In this document: positions 38,047-48,571 of the stretch, in pieces
Position numbering within the stretch: the stretch's first letter is position 1
How the letters are laid out: every line of letters begins with the position of its first letter
Source: Actinomadura luteofluorescens
GTDB taxonomy: Bacteria; Actinomycetota; Actinomycetes; Streptosporangiales; Streptosporangiaceae
Assembly: GCF_013409365.1 (NCBI RefSeq)
Contig: NZ_JACCBA010000001.1
Span: 868,001 to 932,000 of the forward strand
Direction: 5' to 3'
DNA length: 64,000 nt
Made by a program: the position numbers and the translations under genes
Notes under the pieces: model-generated
Seen by the model: only the letters and a program-made list of their open reading frames with translations
What the model was told of the DNA's origin: nothing
Database searches by the model: none

Positions 38047-39924
38047 ATGGGTAGAGCAGTCGGTATAGACCTCGGCACCACCAACTCGGTCATCGCGGCG
38101 ACGGAAGGCGGTGAACCCCGGGTCCTCCCCAACGCGGAAGGAGCACGGACGACCCCGTCCGTGGTGGCCTTCACCGAGCAGGGGGAGAGGCTGGTCGGGC
38201 AGTTGGCCCGGCGGCAAGCGATCATGAACCCGAAGGGCACCATCACCTCGGCGAAGCGCTTCATCGGACGGCGCTACGACGAGATCGAGACCGAGAAGGA
38301 CGCGGTCTCCTTCGACGTGGTCGAAGGGTCCGACGGGACGGCACGCTTCGACGTGCGCGGCAAGCAGTACGCGCCTGAGGAGATCTCGGCGCTGGTGCTG
38401 CGCAAGCTGGCCGACGACGCCGGCAAGTCGCTCGGCGAGAGGGTCACCGAGGCGGTCATCACCGTGCCCGCCTACTTCAACGACGCCCAGCGCCAGGCGA
38501 CGAGCGACGCGGGGAAGATCGCCGGGCTGGAAGTCCTGCGCATCATCAACGAGCCCACGGCGGCGGCACTGGCCTACGGCCTCGACAAGAAGGCAAACGA
38601 GACCGTGCTCGTGTTCGACCTGGGCGGCGGTACGTTCGACGTCAGCCTGCTGAACATCGGCGACGACGTGGTGGAGGTCCGCGCCACCTCCGGTGACGGT
38701 CATCTCGGCGGCGACGACTTCGACCGTCGGATCGTCGACCACCTCGCCGATGAGTTCCAGCGGGAGAACGGGATCGACCTGCGAGCGGACCCCCAGGCCC
38801 TGCAGCGGCTGTTCGAGGCCGCCGAGAAGGCCAAGGTCGAACTGTCCACGGTGACCCAGACACAGATCAGCCTTCCGTTCATCACGGCCGACGCCAGCGG
38901 CCCGAAACACCTCAACACCTCACTGATGCGCTCCGGGTTCGAGCAGATCACAGCGGACCTGATCGAGCGCTGTGTCGGCCCGGTGGAACGGGCGATGAGC
39001 GATGCCAAGGTGACCGCCGACGACATCGACGAGGTCATCATGGTCGGCGGGTCCACCCGGATCCCCGCCGTACAGAACCTCGTCCGCGGGCTGACCGGCG
39101 GCCAGGACCCCAACATGTCGGTCAACCCCGACGAGGTCGTGGCACTGGGCGCCGCGATCCAGGCCGGCGTCCTCAAGGGCGAGGTCAAGGACGTCCTGCT
39201 GCTCGACGTCACGCCCCTGTCGCTCGGCGTGGAGACCATGGGCGGCGTCATGACCAAGATCATCGAGCGCAACACGACCATCCCCGCCCGCCGCACCGAG
39301 ACGTTCAGCACCGCCGAGGACAACCAGAACGCGGTCGACATCGTGGTCCTGCAGGGTGAACGGGAACGGGCCGCCGACAACCGGGTGCTCGGTCGCTTCC
39401 GGCTCGAGAACATCCGCCCCGCGCCACGCGGCGAACCGCAGATCGAAGTGACGTTCGACATCGACGCGAACGGCATCCTCAATGTCTCCGCGCGCGACCA
39501 GGACACCGGGGCCGAGCAGCACATCACCATCAGCCAGAGCTCGAACCTCGACGAGAGCGAGGTCGAGCGCATGATCGCCGATGCGGAGCAGAACCGGCAG
39601 GAGGACGCCCGCCTGCGCGCGCAGGTCGACGCGCGCAACGAACTGGACTCGGCCATCTACCAGGTCGAACACCGGCTTGGTGAACTCGGTGACACGGTGC
39701 CCGTGCACGAGAAGTCGCGGGCCGAGGGGCTGATCGAGGACGCCCGGCAGGCCATGAAGGAGGAAGTGCCGCTGGACCGGCTGCGCACGCTCACCTCCGA
39801 ACTCCAGCAGATCCTGCACGGCTTGGGAACGACCACCGGATCCGGCGCGGGCGAGCGTCCCGCCGGGGCCACGACGGAAGGCTCGGATGACGATGTCATC
39901 GACGCCGAATTCACGACGGACTGA
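38047..39924 (+). CDS. dnaK: molecular chaperone DnaK (Hsp70), 625 aa
   Basis: The N-terminus [20 protein letters not shown] is the Hsp70 phosphate-1 motif. [14 protein letters not shown] (phosphate 2), [11 protein letters not shown] (adenosine motif) and [11 protein letters not shown] (start of the substrate domain) follow in order, and the tail ends [14 protein letters not shown] 38047 is chosen because GGAGGG lies 6 nt before it; the upstream in-frame ATG gives a non-Hsp70 extension. It is ATP-dependent, works with GrpE and the J-protein downstream, and recovers aggregated proteins with ClpB. The length is slightly shorter than primary DnaK and the operon is atypical, so it is probably a second, stress-dedicated paralogue. 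Confidence 0.95.
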   Translation: MGRAVGIDLGTTNSVIAATEGGEPRVLPNAEGARTTPSVVAFTEQGERLVGQLARRQAIMNPKGTITSAKRFIGRRYDEIETEKDAVSFDVVEGSDGTARFDVRGKQYAPEEISALVLRKLADDAGKSLGERVTEAVITVPAYFNDAQRQATSDAGKIAGLEVLRIINEPTAAALAYGLDKKANETVLVFDLGGGTFDVSLLNIGDDVVEVRATSGDGHLGGDDFDRRIVDHLADEFQRENGIDLRADPQALQRLFEAAEKAKVELSTVTQTQISLPFITADASGPKHLNTSLMRSGFEQITADLIERCVGPVERAMSDAKVTADDIDEVIMVGGSTRIPAVQNLVRGLTGGQDPNMSVNPDEVVALGAAIQAGVLKGEVKDVLLLDVTPLSLGVETMGGVMTKIIERNTTIPARRTETFSTAEDNQNAVDIVVLQGERERAADNRVLGRFRLENIRPAPRGEPQIEVTFDIDANGILNVSARDQDTGAEQHITISQSSNLDESEVERMIADAEQNRQEDARLRAQVDARNELDSAIYQVEHRLGELGDTVPVHEKSRAEGLIEDARQAMKEEVPLDRLRTLTSELQQILHGLGTTTGSGAGERPAGATTEGSDDDVIDAEFTTD

Positions 39925-40483
39925 GCAGACGGGACAGCCGGCCGACCGCGACCGGTCCTTCGAGCGGCCAGAGCGCGCAGGGCAGGGGCCCGGGCAGGAG
40001 GAGCCCGCCGAGGCGGCCAGCCGGGATCCCGGCGAGGTCGAACGGCTCAGGGCGCGGGTCGAGGAACTCGAGGACCTGTGGCGGCGCGCACTCGCCGACC
40101 TCGACAACCTGCGCAAACGCATGACACGCGAACTGGAGACGCAGCGCCGTGCCCAGCGGGCTGAGGTCACAGCGGCGTGGCTGCCGGTACTCGACGACCT
40201 CGAACGCGCACTCCAGCACGCCGAGTCCGACCCGAGGGGCCTCGTCGAGGGCATTCGCAGCGTCCGGGACCGGGCCGTGGCGACTTTGCGCGACCTCGGT
40301 TATCCGCGTCGCGATGACCTGGGGGTCCCGTTCGATCCGGCCCGGCACTCGGCGGTCGCCGTGCGCGCCGACACCGACGTTCCGCCCGGCACGGTGGTCG
40401 AGGTGCACCAGCCGGGCTACGGCGACGACGAGAACCAGTTGCGTCCGGCGCTGGTGTCGGTGTCGGCCAGGGCCGGTGAGTGA
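39887..40483 (+). CDS. grpE: nucleotide exchange factor GrpE, 198 aa
   Basis: A disordered, charged N-terminus (~45 residues) is followed by the long GrpE helix ([33 protein letters not shown]) and the beta-domain ending [20 protein letters not shown]. The block LRKR in the helix and the conserved GxPFDPxxH ([12 protein letters not shown]) support the family. GrpE releases ADP from DnaK. ATG 39887 overlaps dnaK by 38 nt; ATG 39893 is an equally good start. It overlaps the J-protein gene by one nucleotide (TGATG), so the three chaperone genes are translationally coupled. Confidence 0.93.
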   Translation: MTMSSTPNSRRTEQTGQPADRDRSFERPERAGQGPGQEEPAEAASRDPGEVERLRARVEELEDLWRRALADLDNLRKRMTRELETQRRAQRAEVTAAWLPVLDDLERALQHAESDPRGLVEGIRSVRDRAVATLRDLGYPRRDDLGVPFDPARHSAVAVRADTDVPPGTVVEVHQPGYGDDENQLRPALVSVSARAGE

Positions 40484-41439
40484 TGGCCGTCCAAGATCCG
40501 TACGAGGTGCTCGGGGTCTCCCGCGACGCCGGCCAGGACGAGATCCAGCGGGTCTACCGCAAGCTCGCCCGGGCCCATCACCCCGACATCAACAAGGACC
40601 CCGGAGCCGAGGAGAAGTTCAAGGACGTCTCCGAGGCCTACGCCATCCTCTCCGACCCGGAGCAGCGCCGCCGCTATGACGCATTCGGGCCCGACTTCCG
40701 GCGGGTTCCGGAAGACGTCGACCCGGACATGTGGGCACGCTCTCGCGCCGGTGCCGCCGCCGGTGCCGGTGCCGGACGCGCCGGCCCCTACGCCACCACG
40801 GGCGGCGGCGGCCGCACCGAGGGGTTCGGTGAGGACATCGACCTGGAGGACCTGTTCGGTGGGATCTTCGGTGGCCGCGGGCGTGGCGGCGGCTGGTCGG
40901 CCTGGGCGCCGTCGCAGGGCGCAGACCAGGAGGCCGAGATCGAGGTCAGCGTCGAGGAGGCGTACCGAGGGACCAGACGCACCATCACCCTCGAGCGTCC
41001 AGGGGGCCGGCAGACCCTCGACGTCACCGTTCCCGCCGGGGTGACCGACGGCCAGCGCATCCGGTTGGCCGGACAGGGCGGGAGCGGCGACACCGCCGGT
41101 GACCTCTTCCTGGTGGTGCGGATCGCCCCGCATCACCGCTACCGCGTCGAAGGTCGCGACATTTACACCGACCTGCCGCTCGCTCCGTGGGAGGCCGCCC
41201 TCGGCACGACAGTGGCACTGCAGACGCCCGGCGGCGAGGCCAAGCTGAAGGTGCCCCCTGGCACGTCCAGTGGGCGGCGGCTCCGGCTGCGCGGCCGCGG
41301 GCTGCCCAACCCCCGCGGCACCCCGGGCGACTTGTTCGCCGAGGTCCGGATCATGGTGCCGCCCGAGCCGTCCGAAACGGAACGCCGGCTGCTCGAAGAG
41401 CTCGCCTCGGTGTCACCGTTCGACCCGAGGAGAACCTGA
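40483..41439 (+). CDS. cbpA: DnaJ-like co-chaperone CbpA type, 318 aa
   Basis: Residues ~5-70 are a J domain with the essential HPD motif ([20 protein letters not shown]). A Gly/Arg-rich linker follows ([19 protein letters not shown]), and two DnaJ_C beta domains ([39 protein letters not shown]). The Cys-rich zinc domain of true DnaJ is absent, so this is the CbpA type. It stimulates DnaK ATPase activity. It follows GrpE with a 1-nt overlap and is directly followed by a CbpM-like gene, also with a 1-nt overlap, the same pair as in E. coli. Confidence 0.92.
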   Translation: MAVQDPYEVLGVSRDAGQDEIQRVYRKLARAHHPDINKDPGAEEKFKDVSEAYAILSDPEQRRRYDAFGPDFRRVPEDVDPDMWARSRAGAAAGAGAGRAGPYATTGGGGRTEGFGEDIDLEDLFGGIFGGRGRGGGWSAWAPSQGADQEAEIEVSVEEAYRGTRRTITLERPGGRQTLDVTVPAGVTDGQRIRLAGQGGSGDTAGDLFLVVRIAPHHRYRVEGRDIYTDLPLAPWEAALGTTVALQTPGGEAKLKVPPGTSSGRRLRLRGRGLPNPRGTPGDLFAEVRIMVPPEPSETERRLLEELASVSPFDPRRT

Positions 41440-41783
41440 TGGTCCATCTGCTGCCCGGCACGGTCTACGCCATCATCCCGGCCCGTTCCCGGCGGATGGA
41501 CCTCGACGCCTTCGCCGAGGCCGCCGGAATCCATCCCGAGCTGGCACGCCGGCTGGTGCGTCTCGGGCTGCTCGATCCCGAACGCGACCGCTCCGGCCGG
41601 CTCTGGTTCCCGCCGGCGCAAATCGCCGCATACGCACGCCTCGAACGCCTGCGGACGGGCCTCTGCCTCAACTACGCCGCGCTGGGACTCGTGGTCGAAC
41701 TGCTCGACCGCATCGCCGAGCTCGAGCGGGAACTGCGCATCCAACACCACACCGGAGGCCGAACGTGGACCCCAACCGCCTGA
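41439..41783 (+). CDS. cbpM: chaperone modulator CbpM-like protein, 114 aa
   Basis: The product has MerR-like helices ([36 protein letters not shown]) then a helical stretch [20 protein letters not shown]. This is the layout of CbpM, which binds the J domain of CbpA and inhibits it; HspR-type MerR regulators are related, but the usual HspR C-terminus is not evident. The start ATG 41439 shares its first base with the cbpA stop, and the gene overlaps clpB by 19 nt. The helix-turn-helix leaves a DNA-binding repressor role open. I prefer CbpM because it directly follows cbpA. Confidence 0.8.
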   Translation: MVHLLPGTVYAIIPARSRRMDLDAFAEAAGIHPELARRLVRLGLLDPERDRSGRLWFPPAQIAAYARLERLRTGLCLNYAALGLVVELLDRIAELERELRIQHHTGGRTWTPTA

Positions 41784-44380
41784 CCCAGAAATCCCAGGAG
41801 GCCTTGCACGACGCCCAGACCAAGGCCTTGCGCTTCGGCCACATCGAAGTGGACGGCGAGCACCTCCTGCTCGCCCTGCTCGACCAGGCCGATGGCCTGG
41901 TCCCGCGACTGCTGACCGAGGCGAAGGCCGATCCGGCACGGTTGCGCGAGGCGCTGGAGGCCGAACTGGGTCACCGCCCCAGTGTGAGCGGTCCCGGCAC
42001 CGAACCCGGCCAGGTCCTGGTGACCCAGAGGCTCTCCCGCCTGCTCGACACCGCCCAGCAGGAGGCCGAACGGCTGAAGGACGAATATGTCTCCGTGGAG
42101 CACCTGGTCATCGCGCTGCTGGAGGAGGGCTCGGCGACGGCGGCGGGACGGCTGCTGGAACGTCAGGGCATCACCAGGGACTCCTTCCTGGAGGCCCTCA
42201 CCCAGATCCGCGGGAACCAGAGGGTGACGTCCGCGATGCCCGAGGTCGCCTACGAGGCGTTGGAGAAGTACGGCCGTGACCTGGTGGCCGATGCCGCGGC
42301 AGGCAAACTCGACCCGGTCATCGGCCGGGACACCGAGATCCGTCGTGTCGTCCAGATCCTGTCCCGCAAGTCCAAGAACAACCCCGTGCTGGTCGGCGAC
42401 CCCGGCGTCGGCAAGACCGCCATCGTTGAAGGTCTCGCCCTGCGCATCACCAACGGCGACGTACCCGAGGGCCTCCGCGACAAGACGATCTTCAGTCTGG
42501 ACATGGGCTCGCTCGTCGCCGGCGCCAAGTACCGGGGCGAGTTCGAGGAACGCCTCACCGCCGTGCTCAACGAGGTCAAGGCGGCCGAGGGCCGGATCCT
42601 GCTGTTCGTCGACGAGCTGCACAACGTCGTCGGCGCGGGCGCCACCGAAGGGGCCATGGACGCCGGCAACATGCTCAAGCCGATGCTCGCCCGCGGCGAA
42701 CTTCACATGATCGGCGCCACGACGGTGGAGGAGTACCGCAAGCACATCGAGAAGGACGCGGCCCTGGAGCGGCGCTTCCAGCCCGTCCTGGTCGACGAGC
42801 CCACCGTGGAGGACACCGTCTCCATCCTGCGCGGCCTGCGCGAACGCCTTGAGGTCTTCCACGGCGTGAAGATCCAGGACGCCGCCCTCGTCGCCGCCGT
42901 GACGCTCAGTCACCGCTACATCTCCGACCGGTTCCTGCCGGACAAGGCCATCGACCTGGTCGACGAGGCGTGCGCCATGCTGCGTACCGAGATCGATTCC
43001 CTGCCGGCGCCGCTGGACGAACTCACCCGCCGCGTCATGCGGCTGGAGATCGAGGAGGCCGCACTGTCCAAGGAGGAGGACGCGGCGAGCAAGGACCGCC
43101 TGGAGAGACTCCGGAAGGAACTGACCGGGCTGCGCGCCGAGACCGACTCCATGCGCGCCCAGTGGGAGGCCGAGCGCCAGGCGCTCCGCAAGGTGCAGGC
43201 GCTGCGTCAGGAGATCGAACAGCTTGGGCAGGAGGCCGCTCGCGCGGAGCGCGACTACGACCTCAACCGTGCTGCCGAGTTGCGGCACGGCCGGCTGCCC
43301 GACCTGGAGCGGCGGCTGCGCGCCGAGGAGGAGCGGTTGGCCGGCAAGCAGGACGGCGGACGCCTGCTGCGCGAGGTCGTGACCGAGGAGGAGATCGCGG
43401 CGATCGTGTCCCGCTGGACGGGCATCCCGGTGAGCCGCCTGCAGGAGGGCGAGCGGGACAAGCTGCTCAAGCTCGACAAGGTTCTGCACGAGCGCGTGGT
43501 CGGACAGGACGAGGCCGTCCAGCTGGTGTCCGACGCCATCATCCGCGCCCGCTCGGGCATCAAGGACCCGCGCCGCCCCATCGGCTCGTTCGTCTTCCTC
43601 GGCCCCACCGGTGTCGGCAAGACCGAACTGGCCCGCGCCCTCGCCGCGGCCCTGTTCGACACCGAGGAGAACATGGTCCGCATCGACATGAGCGAGTACC
43701 AGGAGCGCCACACCGTCAGCCGGCTGGTCGGTGCACCTCCCGGCTACGTGGGATTCGAGGAGGGCGGCCAGCTCACCGAGGCCGTCCGCCGCAAGCCCTA
43801 TTCGGTCGTGCTGTTCGACGAGATCGAGAAGGCGCACGGCGACGTGTTCAACACGCTGCTCCAGGTGCTCGACGACGGCCGCCTCACCGATGCGCAAGGC
43901 CGCACCGTCGACTTCCGCAACACCGTCATCATCATGACGTCCAACATCGGGTCGGAACATCTGCTCCAGGGCGTCACCTCAGAGGGCGACATCGAGGAGG
44001 ACGCCCGCGACCGGGTGATGGGCGAACTGCGCCGCCATTTCCGTCCGGAGTTCCTCAACCGGGTCGACGACATCGTTTTGTTCAAGCCGCTCACGCTGCC
44101 GCAGATCGAGCAGGTCGTCGACCTGATGTTCAACGACCTCCGCGCCCGGCTGGCCGACCGGCAGATGCGCCTGGCGATCGACGAGGACGCCCGGCGGCTG
44201 ATCGCCGAGCAGGGCTTCGATCCGGTGTACGGCGCTCGTCCGCTCCGTCGCTTCATCGCCCGCGAGGTCGAGACCCGACTCGGGCGCGCGCTCATCGCCG
44301 GGGATGTCCGGGACGGCGCGACCATCCACATCACCGTCGCGAACGACGAGCTGAACGTCCGCTACGAGAACCCCGAGTGA
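41765..44380 (+). CDS. clpB: ATP-dependent disaggregase ClpB, 871 aa
   Basis: The N domain starts [20 protein letters not shown]. The first AAA module has Walker [10 protein letters not shown] near residue 212, and Walker B/sensor region [18 protein letters not shown]. The middle coiled coil is present (residues ~400-520, [20 protein letters not shown]), which separates ClpB from ClpC. The second AAA has GPTGVGKTE near 613 and [15 protein letters not shown]. No ClpP-binding tripeptide loop is evident. GTG 41765 is preceded by GGAGG at 7 nt. ClpB extracts chains from aggregates with DnaK, GrpE and CbpA. It ends the five-gene chaperone operon. A second copy for housekeeping probably exists elsewhere. 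Confidence 0.95.
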   Translation: MDPNRLTQKSQEALHDAQTKALRFGHIEVDGEHLLLALLDQADGLVPRLLTEAKADPARLREALEAELGHRPSVSGPGTEPGQVLVTQRLSRLLDTAQQEAERLKDEYVSVEHLVIALLEEGSATAAGRLLERQGITRDSFLEALTQIRGNQRVTSAMPEVAYEALEKYGRDLVADAAAGKLDPVIGRDTEIRRVVQILSRKSKNNPVLVGDPGVGKTAIVEGLALRITNGDVPEGLRDKTIFSLDMGSLVAGAKYRGEFEERLTAVLNEVKAAEGRILLFVDELHNVVGAGATEGAMDAGNMLKPMLARGELHMIGATTVEEYRKHIEKDAALERRFQPVLVDEPTVEDTVSILRGLRERLEVFHGVKIQDAALVAAVTLSHRYISDRFLPDKAIDLVDEACAMLRTEIDSLPAPLDELTRRVMRLEIEEAALSKEEDAASKDRLERLRKELTGLRAETDSMRAQWEAERQALRKVQALRQEIEQLGQEAARAERDYDLNRAAELRHGRLPDLERRLRAEEERLAGKQDGGRLLREVVTEEEIAAIVSRWTGIPVSRLQEGERDKLLKLDKVLHERVVGQDEAVQLVSDAIIRARSGIKDPRRPIGSFVFLGPTGVGKTELARALAAALFDTEENMVRIDMSEYQERHTVSRLVGAPPGYVGFEEGGQLTEAVRRKPYSVVLFDEIEKAHGDVFNTLLQVLDDGRLTDAQGRTVDFRNTVIIMTSNIGSEHLLQGVTSEGDIEEDARDRVMGELRRHFRPEFLNRVDDIVLFKPLTLPQIEQVVDLMFNDLRARLADRQMRLAIDEDARRLIAEQGFDPVYGARPLRRFIAREVETRLGRALIAGDVRDGATIHITVANDELNVRYENPE

Positions 44381-44506
44381 CCGGCGGGCGCGCCGCCCTG
44401 TTCGCGGCGGACTTCGCCCCGTTCCTTGTCCGTACGGACACCACGCCGGCCCGGGTGCCGTAGTCGGCTGGCCGGTCCATCCGGTGGAAGCCGCCTACCG
44501 AGGTGT

Positions 44507-44543
44507 GTCAAGGGGGCGTGGGTTCAAATCCCGCCGTCCCGAC
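44507..44543 (+). pseudogene. tRNA-Pro 3' fragment, probable att-site remnant
   Basis: GTCAAGG, a variable-region part, the T-arm GTGGG-TTCAAAT-CCCGC and the acceptor strand CGTCCCGAC reproduce the 3' half of an actinobacterial tRNA-Pro. No matching 5' half (CGGGACG...) exists upstream, so it is not a working gene. The broken integrase gene lies next to it and points towards it. Integrases often duplicate the 3' end of the tRNA used as attB, so this is very likely an att remnant. The intact tRNA-Pro should lie outside the window. Confidence 0.75.
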
Positions 44544-44561
44544 AGAGAAAGACCAGGTCAG

Positions 44562-44593
44562 AAGGGCTTCGGAGGTCATTCCGGAGCCCTTTT
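44562..44593. terminator. rho-independent terminator
   Basis: GGGCTTCGGA (44564-44573) pairs with TCCGGAGCCC (44580-44589) around a 6-nt loop, with one G-T pair, and is followed by TTTT (44590-44593); AA precedes the stem. It lies beyond the tRNA-Pro fragment and may have been the terminator of that tRNA or of the chaperone operon. On the other strand it lies beyond the integrase pseudogene. Confidence 0.75.
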
Positions 44594-44643
44594 CCGATCT
44601 TGAAGGTCGATGGGGAGCCAAAGGGGAGCCACCACCATCCGGC

Positions 44644-45723
44644 CTACGCCGACTTGCCCGGACCGAACACCACGTCGGCCACCTCGGCGCCCCGGGTGAT
44701 CACCGGCCTGAGCTGGTGCCGGTAGACCTCCCCGGTGACCGCCGGAGAGGAGTGCGCGCAGAGGTCTGCGATCGCTCTGCACCCCGCCGTCACTCATGAT
44801 CGATACGAACGAGTGACGCAGTTCGCGCGGCGACCAGGTCTCCCCGATCCCCGCCTTCTTGGTGATGAGCCGGAAGCCCCGCCGCACGTTCGCGGCGTCC
44901 AGCGGCTTTCCGGTCGTCGAGCAGAACACCAGCCCGGTCTCCTGCCACGCCGGCCCCGCTTTGAGCCTGTCGGAGGCCTGGCGCGTCTGATGGCGTCGTA
45001 GGGCGTCCACCGCCTGCAGCGGCAGTTCCAGCGTCCGCCGCGATTTCTCGGTCTTGGTGTCACCGTGGGCTCGCACGGACCGCCACACGTAGACGGCGAA
45101 CCTCTCGCGATCGAAGCCCGCCTTGACCACCGGCCGCCATTCGGCCGTCTCATCGCTCCACGCCACGACGTGTGCCCACTGCAACGCGCGGGCTTCTTCC
45201 GTACGGACACCGGTCAGCAGGCTGACCACGACGTAGGCGTGCAGTCGAGATGACTGGGCCGCTTCCAGCACGGCCCGGGCCTGCTCAAGGGTGAGAGCCC
45301 GGCTCGGCCTTCCGGCCGTGCCCTGGGGGTCTTGACCAGCTCGGCCACGTTCCGCATGATCATGTCGCGTGCTTGAGCCTGCCGGATCGCGCGCTTGAGG
45401 ATCGCGTGCACGAGCCGCAGGCTCCGAGTCGACAACGTGCCGGAGAGCCCGTCGAGCCACTCGTCGACGTCGTCGGCTCGCAGATCAGCGAGCTTCGCCT
45501 TGCCGAGCAGCGGGATGACATGCTTCCGGGCCAGGCTCCCGTAGTTGCCGACCGTGTCGTCATCCAGCCCTTTGAGGCCTTTGGCGAGCCAGTCTTCGAC
45601 GCAGTCCCCGACCGTGTAGGTCGCCGGGTCCTTGACGCTGGCCTCCAGGTCCTCGACCACTTGCTTGAGCCTGTCCAGGACCTGGGCTTTGGTCCTGCCC
45701 TTCCTTTTGCTCGCCCAGGTCAA
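44644..45723 (-). pseudogene. phage-type tyrosine integrase, N-truncated and frameshifted
   Basis: The N-terminal SAM-like domain is present in one frame (KAQVLDRLKQVVEDLEASVK, DLRADDVDEWLDGLSGTLST) and the catalytic domain in another (ALTLEQARAVLEAAQ, LLTGVRTEEARALQW with the first catalytic Arg, SPRELRHSFVSIM with the R-H pair). A third frame change follows near 44780, after which the true C-terminal end AEVADVVFGPGKSA appears with its stop at 44644. The arm-binding N-terminus is missing. Two frameshifts plus truncation make it non-functional. It ends ~100 nt from the tRNA-Pro fragment, the normal position of int beside att, so it marks one edge of a former integrated element. Confidence 0.85.
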
Positions 45724-45795
45724 CGGAAGCGCCCTTTCCGCTAGGACTCCTGCTTCCCGATCACTTGACCTCGTACGCCTGAAGGGAGCGGCTGG

Positions 45796-46256
45796 ATGAC
45801 AGCCCAGCAGGGGCCGCAGCACGTCATCAGATTCGCCGACTGGTGCAGCGCTGAGCGCATCGTGCTGGAGCATCTGCCGCCCGTGCTCGAACCATCGCGG
45901 AGCGGGGAGCCGCACGGGTGGTGGTTCGTGCGCAAGTACCCGACCTGACGGCTACGGCATCGCCCGACCACCGCCCATGGCCTGCGGAGACTGGACCGGG
46001 CGCTGGACATGATGCTCTCGGACGGCTTGATCGACGGCTGGACGCCCGGCATCTACGATGCCGGAGACCATCGCTTTCGGAGGCGCTGCGGGCATGGGTG
46101 CCGCCCACGCGCTCTTCCACCACGACAGCCGTCTCGTCCTTCAGCATCTGGGCGGGCGTGATGCCGACGAGTTTCAGCAACGCTCTGAGGTGGCGGAGGC
46201 CGACGAGGGTGAGTCCGCGGTGCGTCGGTTCCGCCGCATCCTGACCACGGGGAGAG
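45796..46256 (+). pseudogene. thiopeptide-type bacteriocin biosynthesis (SpaB_C-like) protein relic
   Basis: From ATG 45796 the first piece reads HVIRFADWCSAERIVLEHLP with GWWFVRKYPT, ending at TGA 45946. The next frames carry LDMMLSDGLIDGWTPGIYDA and then FGGAAGMGAAHALFHHDSRL, which normally follow in one chain in thiopeptide-type bacteriocin biosynthesis proteins (the lantibiotic dehydratase C-terminal or elimination domain). These proteins act in ribosomal peptide maturation. Two or more frame changes and the missing C-terminus show that it is a relic. No precursor peptide or partner dehydratase is seen nearby, so the rest of the cluster is gone or was never here. Confidence 0.65.
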
Positions 46257-46295
46257 CGGCGGCCTCGCCGATGTCGTCGTCACCTGGGTGTCCGG

Positions 46296-47651
46296 CTATC
46301 GACTTGCTTCGGCCGCCGCCTCCATGTCGGCGGGCTGCCGCGGGCTGTTGGCCTGCGGCGGCAATAGCGCGACGATGAGCACGGCGCCGAACGCCATGCA
46401 GATCGCGCCCGCCGTGAGCCCGCTCGAGTAGCCCATGATGGCCAGCGCGGCCACTCCGATGGCTCCGCCGATCTGCTGGACGGAGGTGAACAGGGCCGAG
46501 CCGAGACCGGCGTCGTCCTCGGTGGTGCCGTCGACCGCGGCCGTGGCCATGACGGGCAGGCCCAGTCCGTTGCCCACGCTCAGCACGAGCATGCCGGGCA
46601 GGACGTGGACGAGGTAGGAGTCGCCCGCCACCAAGCCGGATAGCAGTAGCAGGCCGGCGATGTTGACCAGGAACGCCAGCAGGAGCGTCCAGCGCGTCCC
46701 GATTCTGGGGGAGATTCGGGAGGACAGCCACATGCCCGACAGGATGCCGGCGCCGTAGGGCAGGTAGGCGATGCCGGCAAGGAGCGGGCTGTACCCCAGG
46801 GCGGCCTGCACCTGGATCATCAGCAGGAACGACATCGCGTACATCGCCATCGAGAACAGCAGGGTCGCGCCGTTGGCCGCCGCCCGCGTCCGCGAGGCAA
46901 GGAACGCCCCGGGCACCAGCGGCGCGACCGCCCGCGACTCGGCCGAAAGGAACGCCATTGCCAAGGCGGCGGACAACGCGACGACGCCGACGACGACCGG
47001 ATCGGTCCAGCCGGTCTCACCCGCGCGCAGCAGCCCGTACACCAAAGTCACCGCGGCACCGGTGATCAGGACCGCGCCGGGAACGTCGAGGCGGCGCCGC
47101 CCGGGGGCGCGGGACTCGGGGACCAGGCGGGGAAGCAACGCCAGCGCCACAGCGACGACGGGCAGGTTGATCAGGAAGATCCAGCGCCAGGACACCAGGT
47201 CGGTCAGCGCCCCGGAGATCACCAGGCCCGAGGTTGCGCCCAGGGCCGCGATCCCGCCCCAGATGCCCAGTGCCTTGACCCGCTCCTCCGGCCCCGGATA
47301 CAGCAACGTGATCATCGACATCGCCGCCGGACCGGCCATCGCCGAGCCCGTGCCCTGCACGAACCGCCCGGCCACGAGCTGCCACGGCTGTTGCGCCAGC
47401 CCGCACGCCAGGCTGGCCGCCCCGAACAGCGCGACACCGATGAGGAAGACGCGTCGGCGGCCCAGCAGGTCCGCCAGCCGGCCGCACAACAGCAGCAACC
47501 CGCCGAAGGCCAGGAAGTAGGCGTTGACGACCCACGGCAACCCGGACGCGCCGAAGCCCAGGTCATCGCGGATGCTGGGCAGGGCGACGTTCACGACGGT
47601 GTCGTCGAGCACGAGCATGAACTGGACAAGGCACAACACGATCATCGGCAT
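46296..47651 (-). CDS. MFS transporter, DHA2 (14-TM drug exporter) type, 451 aa
   Basis: About 14 hydrophobic helices are visible, with motif A region LADLLGRRRVFLIGVALFGA and motif C-like GGIAALGATSGLVISGALTD. Early on it has the DHA2 signature LVLDDTVVNVALPSI. These exporters use the proton gradient to expel drugs or dyes. ATG 47651 (MPMIVLCLVQFML) is chosen because the upstream extension would run into the promoter shared with the divergent AraC gene. It is divergent from a regulator, the usual pairing of inducible drug exporters. The substrate is unknown. Confidence 0.9.
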   Translation of the reverse strand: MPMIVLCLVQFMLVLDDTVVNVALPSIRDDLGFGASGLPWVVNAYFLAFGGLLLLCGRLADLLGRRRVFLIGVALFGAASLACGLAQQPWQLVAGRFVQGTGSAMAGPAAMSMITLLYPGPEERVKALGIWGGIAALGATSGLVISGALTDLVSWRWIFLINLPVVAVALALLPRLVPESRAPGRRRLDVPGAVLITGAAVTLVYGLLRAGETGWTDPVVVGVVALSAALAMAFLSAESRAVAPLVPGAFLASRTRAAANGATLLFSMAMYAMSFLLMIQVQAALGYSPLLAGIAYLPYGAGILSGMWLSSRISPRIGTRWTLLLAFLVNIAGLLLLSGLVAGDSYLVHVLPGMLVLSVGNGLGLPVMATAAVDGTTEDDAGLGSALFTSVQQIGGAIGVAALAIMGYSSGLTAGAICMAFGAVLIVALLPPQANSPRQPADMEAAAEASR

Positions 47652-47713
47652 CTGAACGACGCTATGATCCGCCGCATTTGGCCACAATCCGCGATGGGGC
47701 CAGACTGTGTCGC

Positions 47714-48449
47714 ATGGAGGACATGGGCGCGATCACCGTCGGCCACTTCCCGCTGGCCTCCGGAGAGTGGATCCCCCCGCACAAGCACACCTACCACCAG
47801 CTCGCCTGGACCCGCCGCGGCGTCCTGAGCGTCGGTGTGGACGAGGTGTACTGGGTCCTGCCGCCCACCAGGGCGCTATGGCTGCCCGCCGGCATCACCC
47901 ACACCACCGGCGCGACCCGCGACGCGGTCCTGTGCAGCCTCTATCTGGCGCCCGACCGCTGCCCGGTGAACTGGTCCGAACCGACGGCGGTCGGCGTCGA
48001 CGGACTGCTGGCCGAGCTCATCGGGTATCTGGACCGCACCGACCTCACCGACGAAGCACGGTCGCGTGCCGAGGCGGTAGTGCCCGACCTGCTGCGTCCT
48101 CTGCCCACCCGACCCATCAACGTGCCGCAACCGACCGACGAGCGCGTCCAGGTGGTCGCGGCCCGCCCTGCTGGCAGACCCGGCAGACCCGCGCAGCCTG
48201 GAGGCTCACGCCCGCGCGGCGGGCGTGAGCCGGCGGACGTTGACGCGGCTGTTCGTGCGCGACACGGGCATGAGCTTCGACCATTGGCGCACCCAGGTAC
48301 GGCTGCGTGCCGCCCTGCCGCTGCTGGCCGAGGGGCAGCCGGTATCGCGGGTGGCCCACAGCGTGGGCTACGCCACGGCGAGCGCGTTCCTAGCCGCCTT
48401 CCGCCGCACGGTCGGCACCACACCCAAGCGCTACCTGCTCAAAGGTTGA
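47714..48449 (+). pseudogene. AraC-family regulator with cupin sensor, single frameshift
   Basis: The first frame encodes a cupin sensor (SGEWIPPHKHTYHQLAWTRR, LWLPAGITHTTGATRDAVLC). The helix-turn-helix part is in another frame (VSRRTLTRLFVRDTGMSFDH, VAHSVGYATASAFLAAFRRT). Together they give a complete ~245-residue AraC regulator of the cupin-containing type. The break lies near 48160-48172, where one base too many follows GTGGTCGCG; removing one base there restores the frame. So this is either a recent mutation or a sequencing error. ATG 47714 is the start used; ATG 47723 is possible. It is divergent from the MFS exporter, its likely target. Confidence 0.75.
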
Positions 48450-48571
48450 CTTCGATCTCCGCCACGCTGACCGGTCCGACCCGGGCAACGCGATCACCTG
48501 ACGACGCGGAGGTCCGCCAGCCACCCCCAGAATGGTGCGGAGTGTTGCCGCGCCGGGGGCATGGCGGGCCG

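Noticed and set aside
39657..40408. Minus-strand frames opposite dnaK and grpE
   Set aside because: They lie fully inside well-identified chaperone genes and have no independent evidence.
44400..44545. Complete tRNA-Pro gene
   Set aside because: Only the 3' half is present. The 5' acceptor strand, D-arm and anticodon loop are missing upstream.
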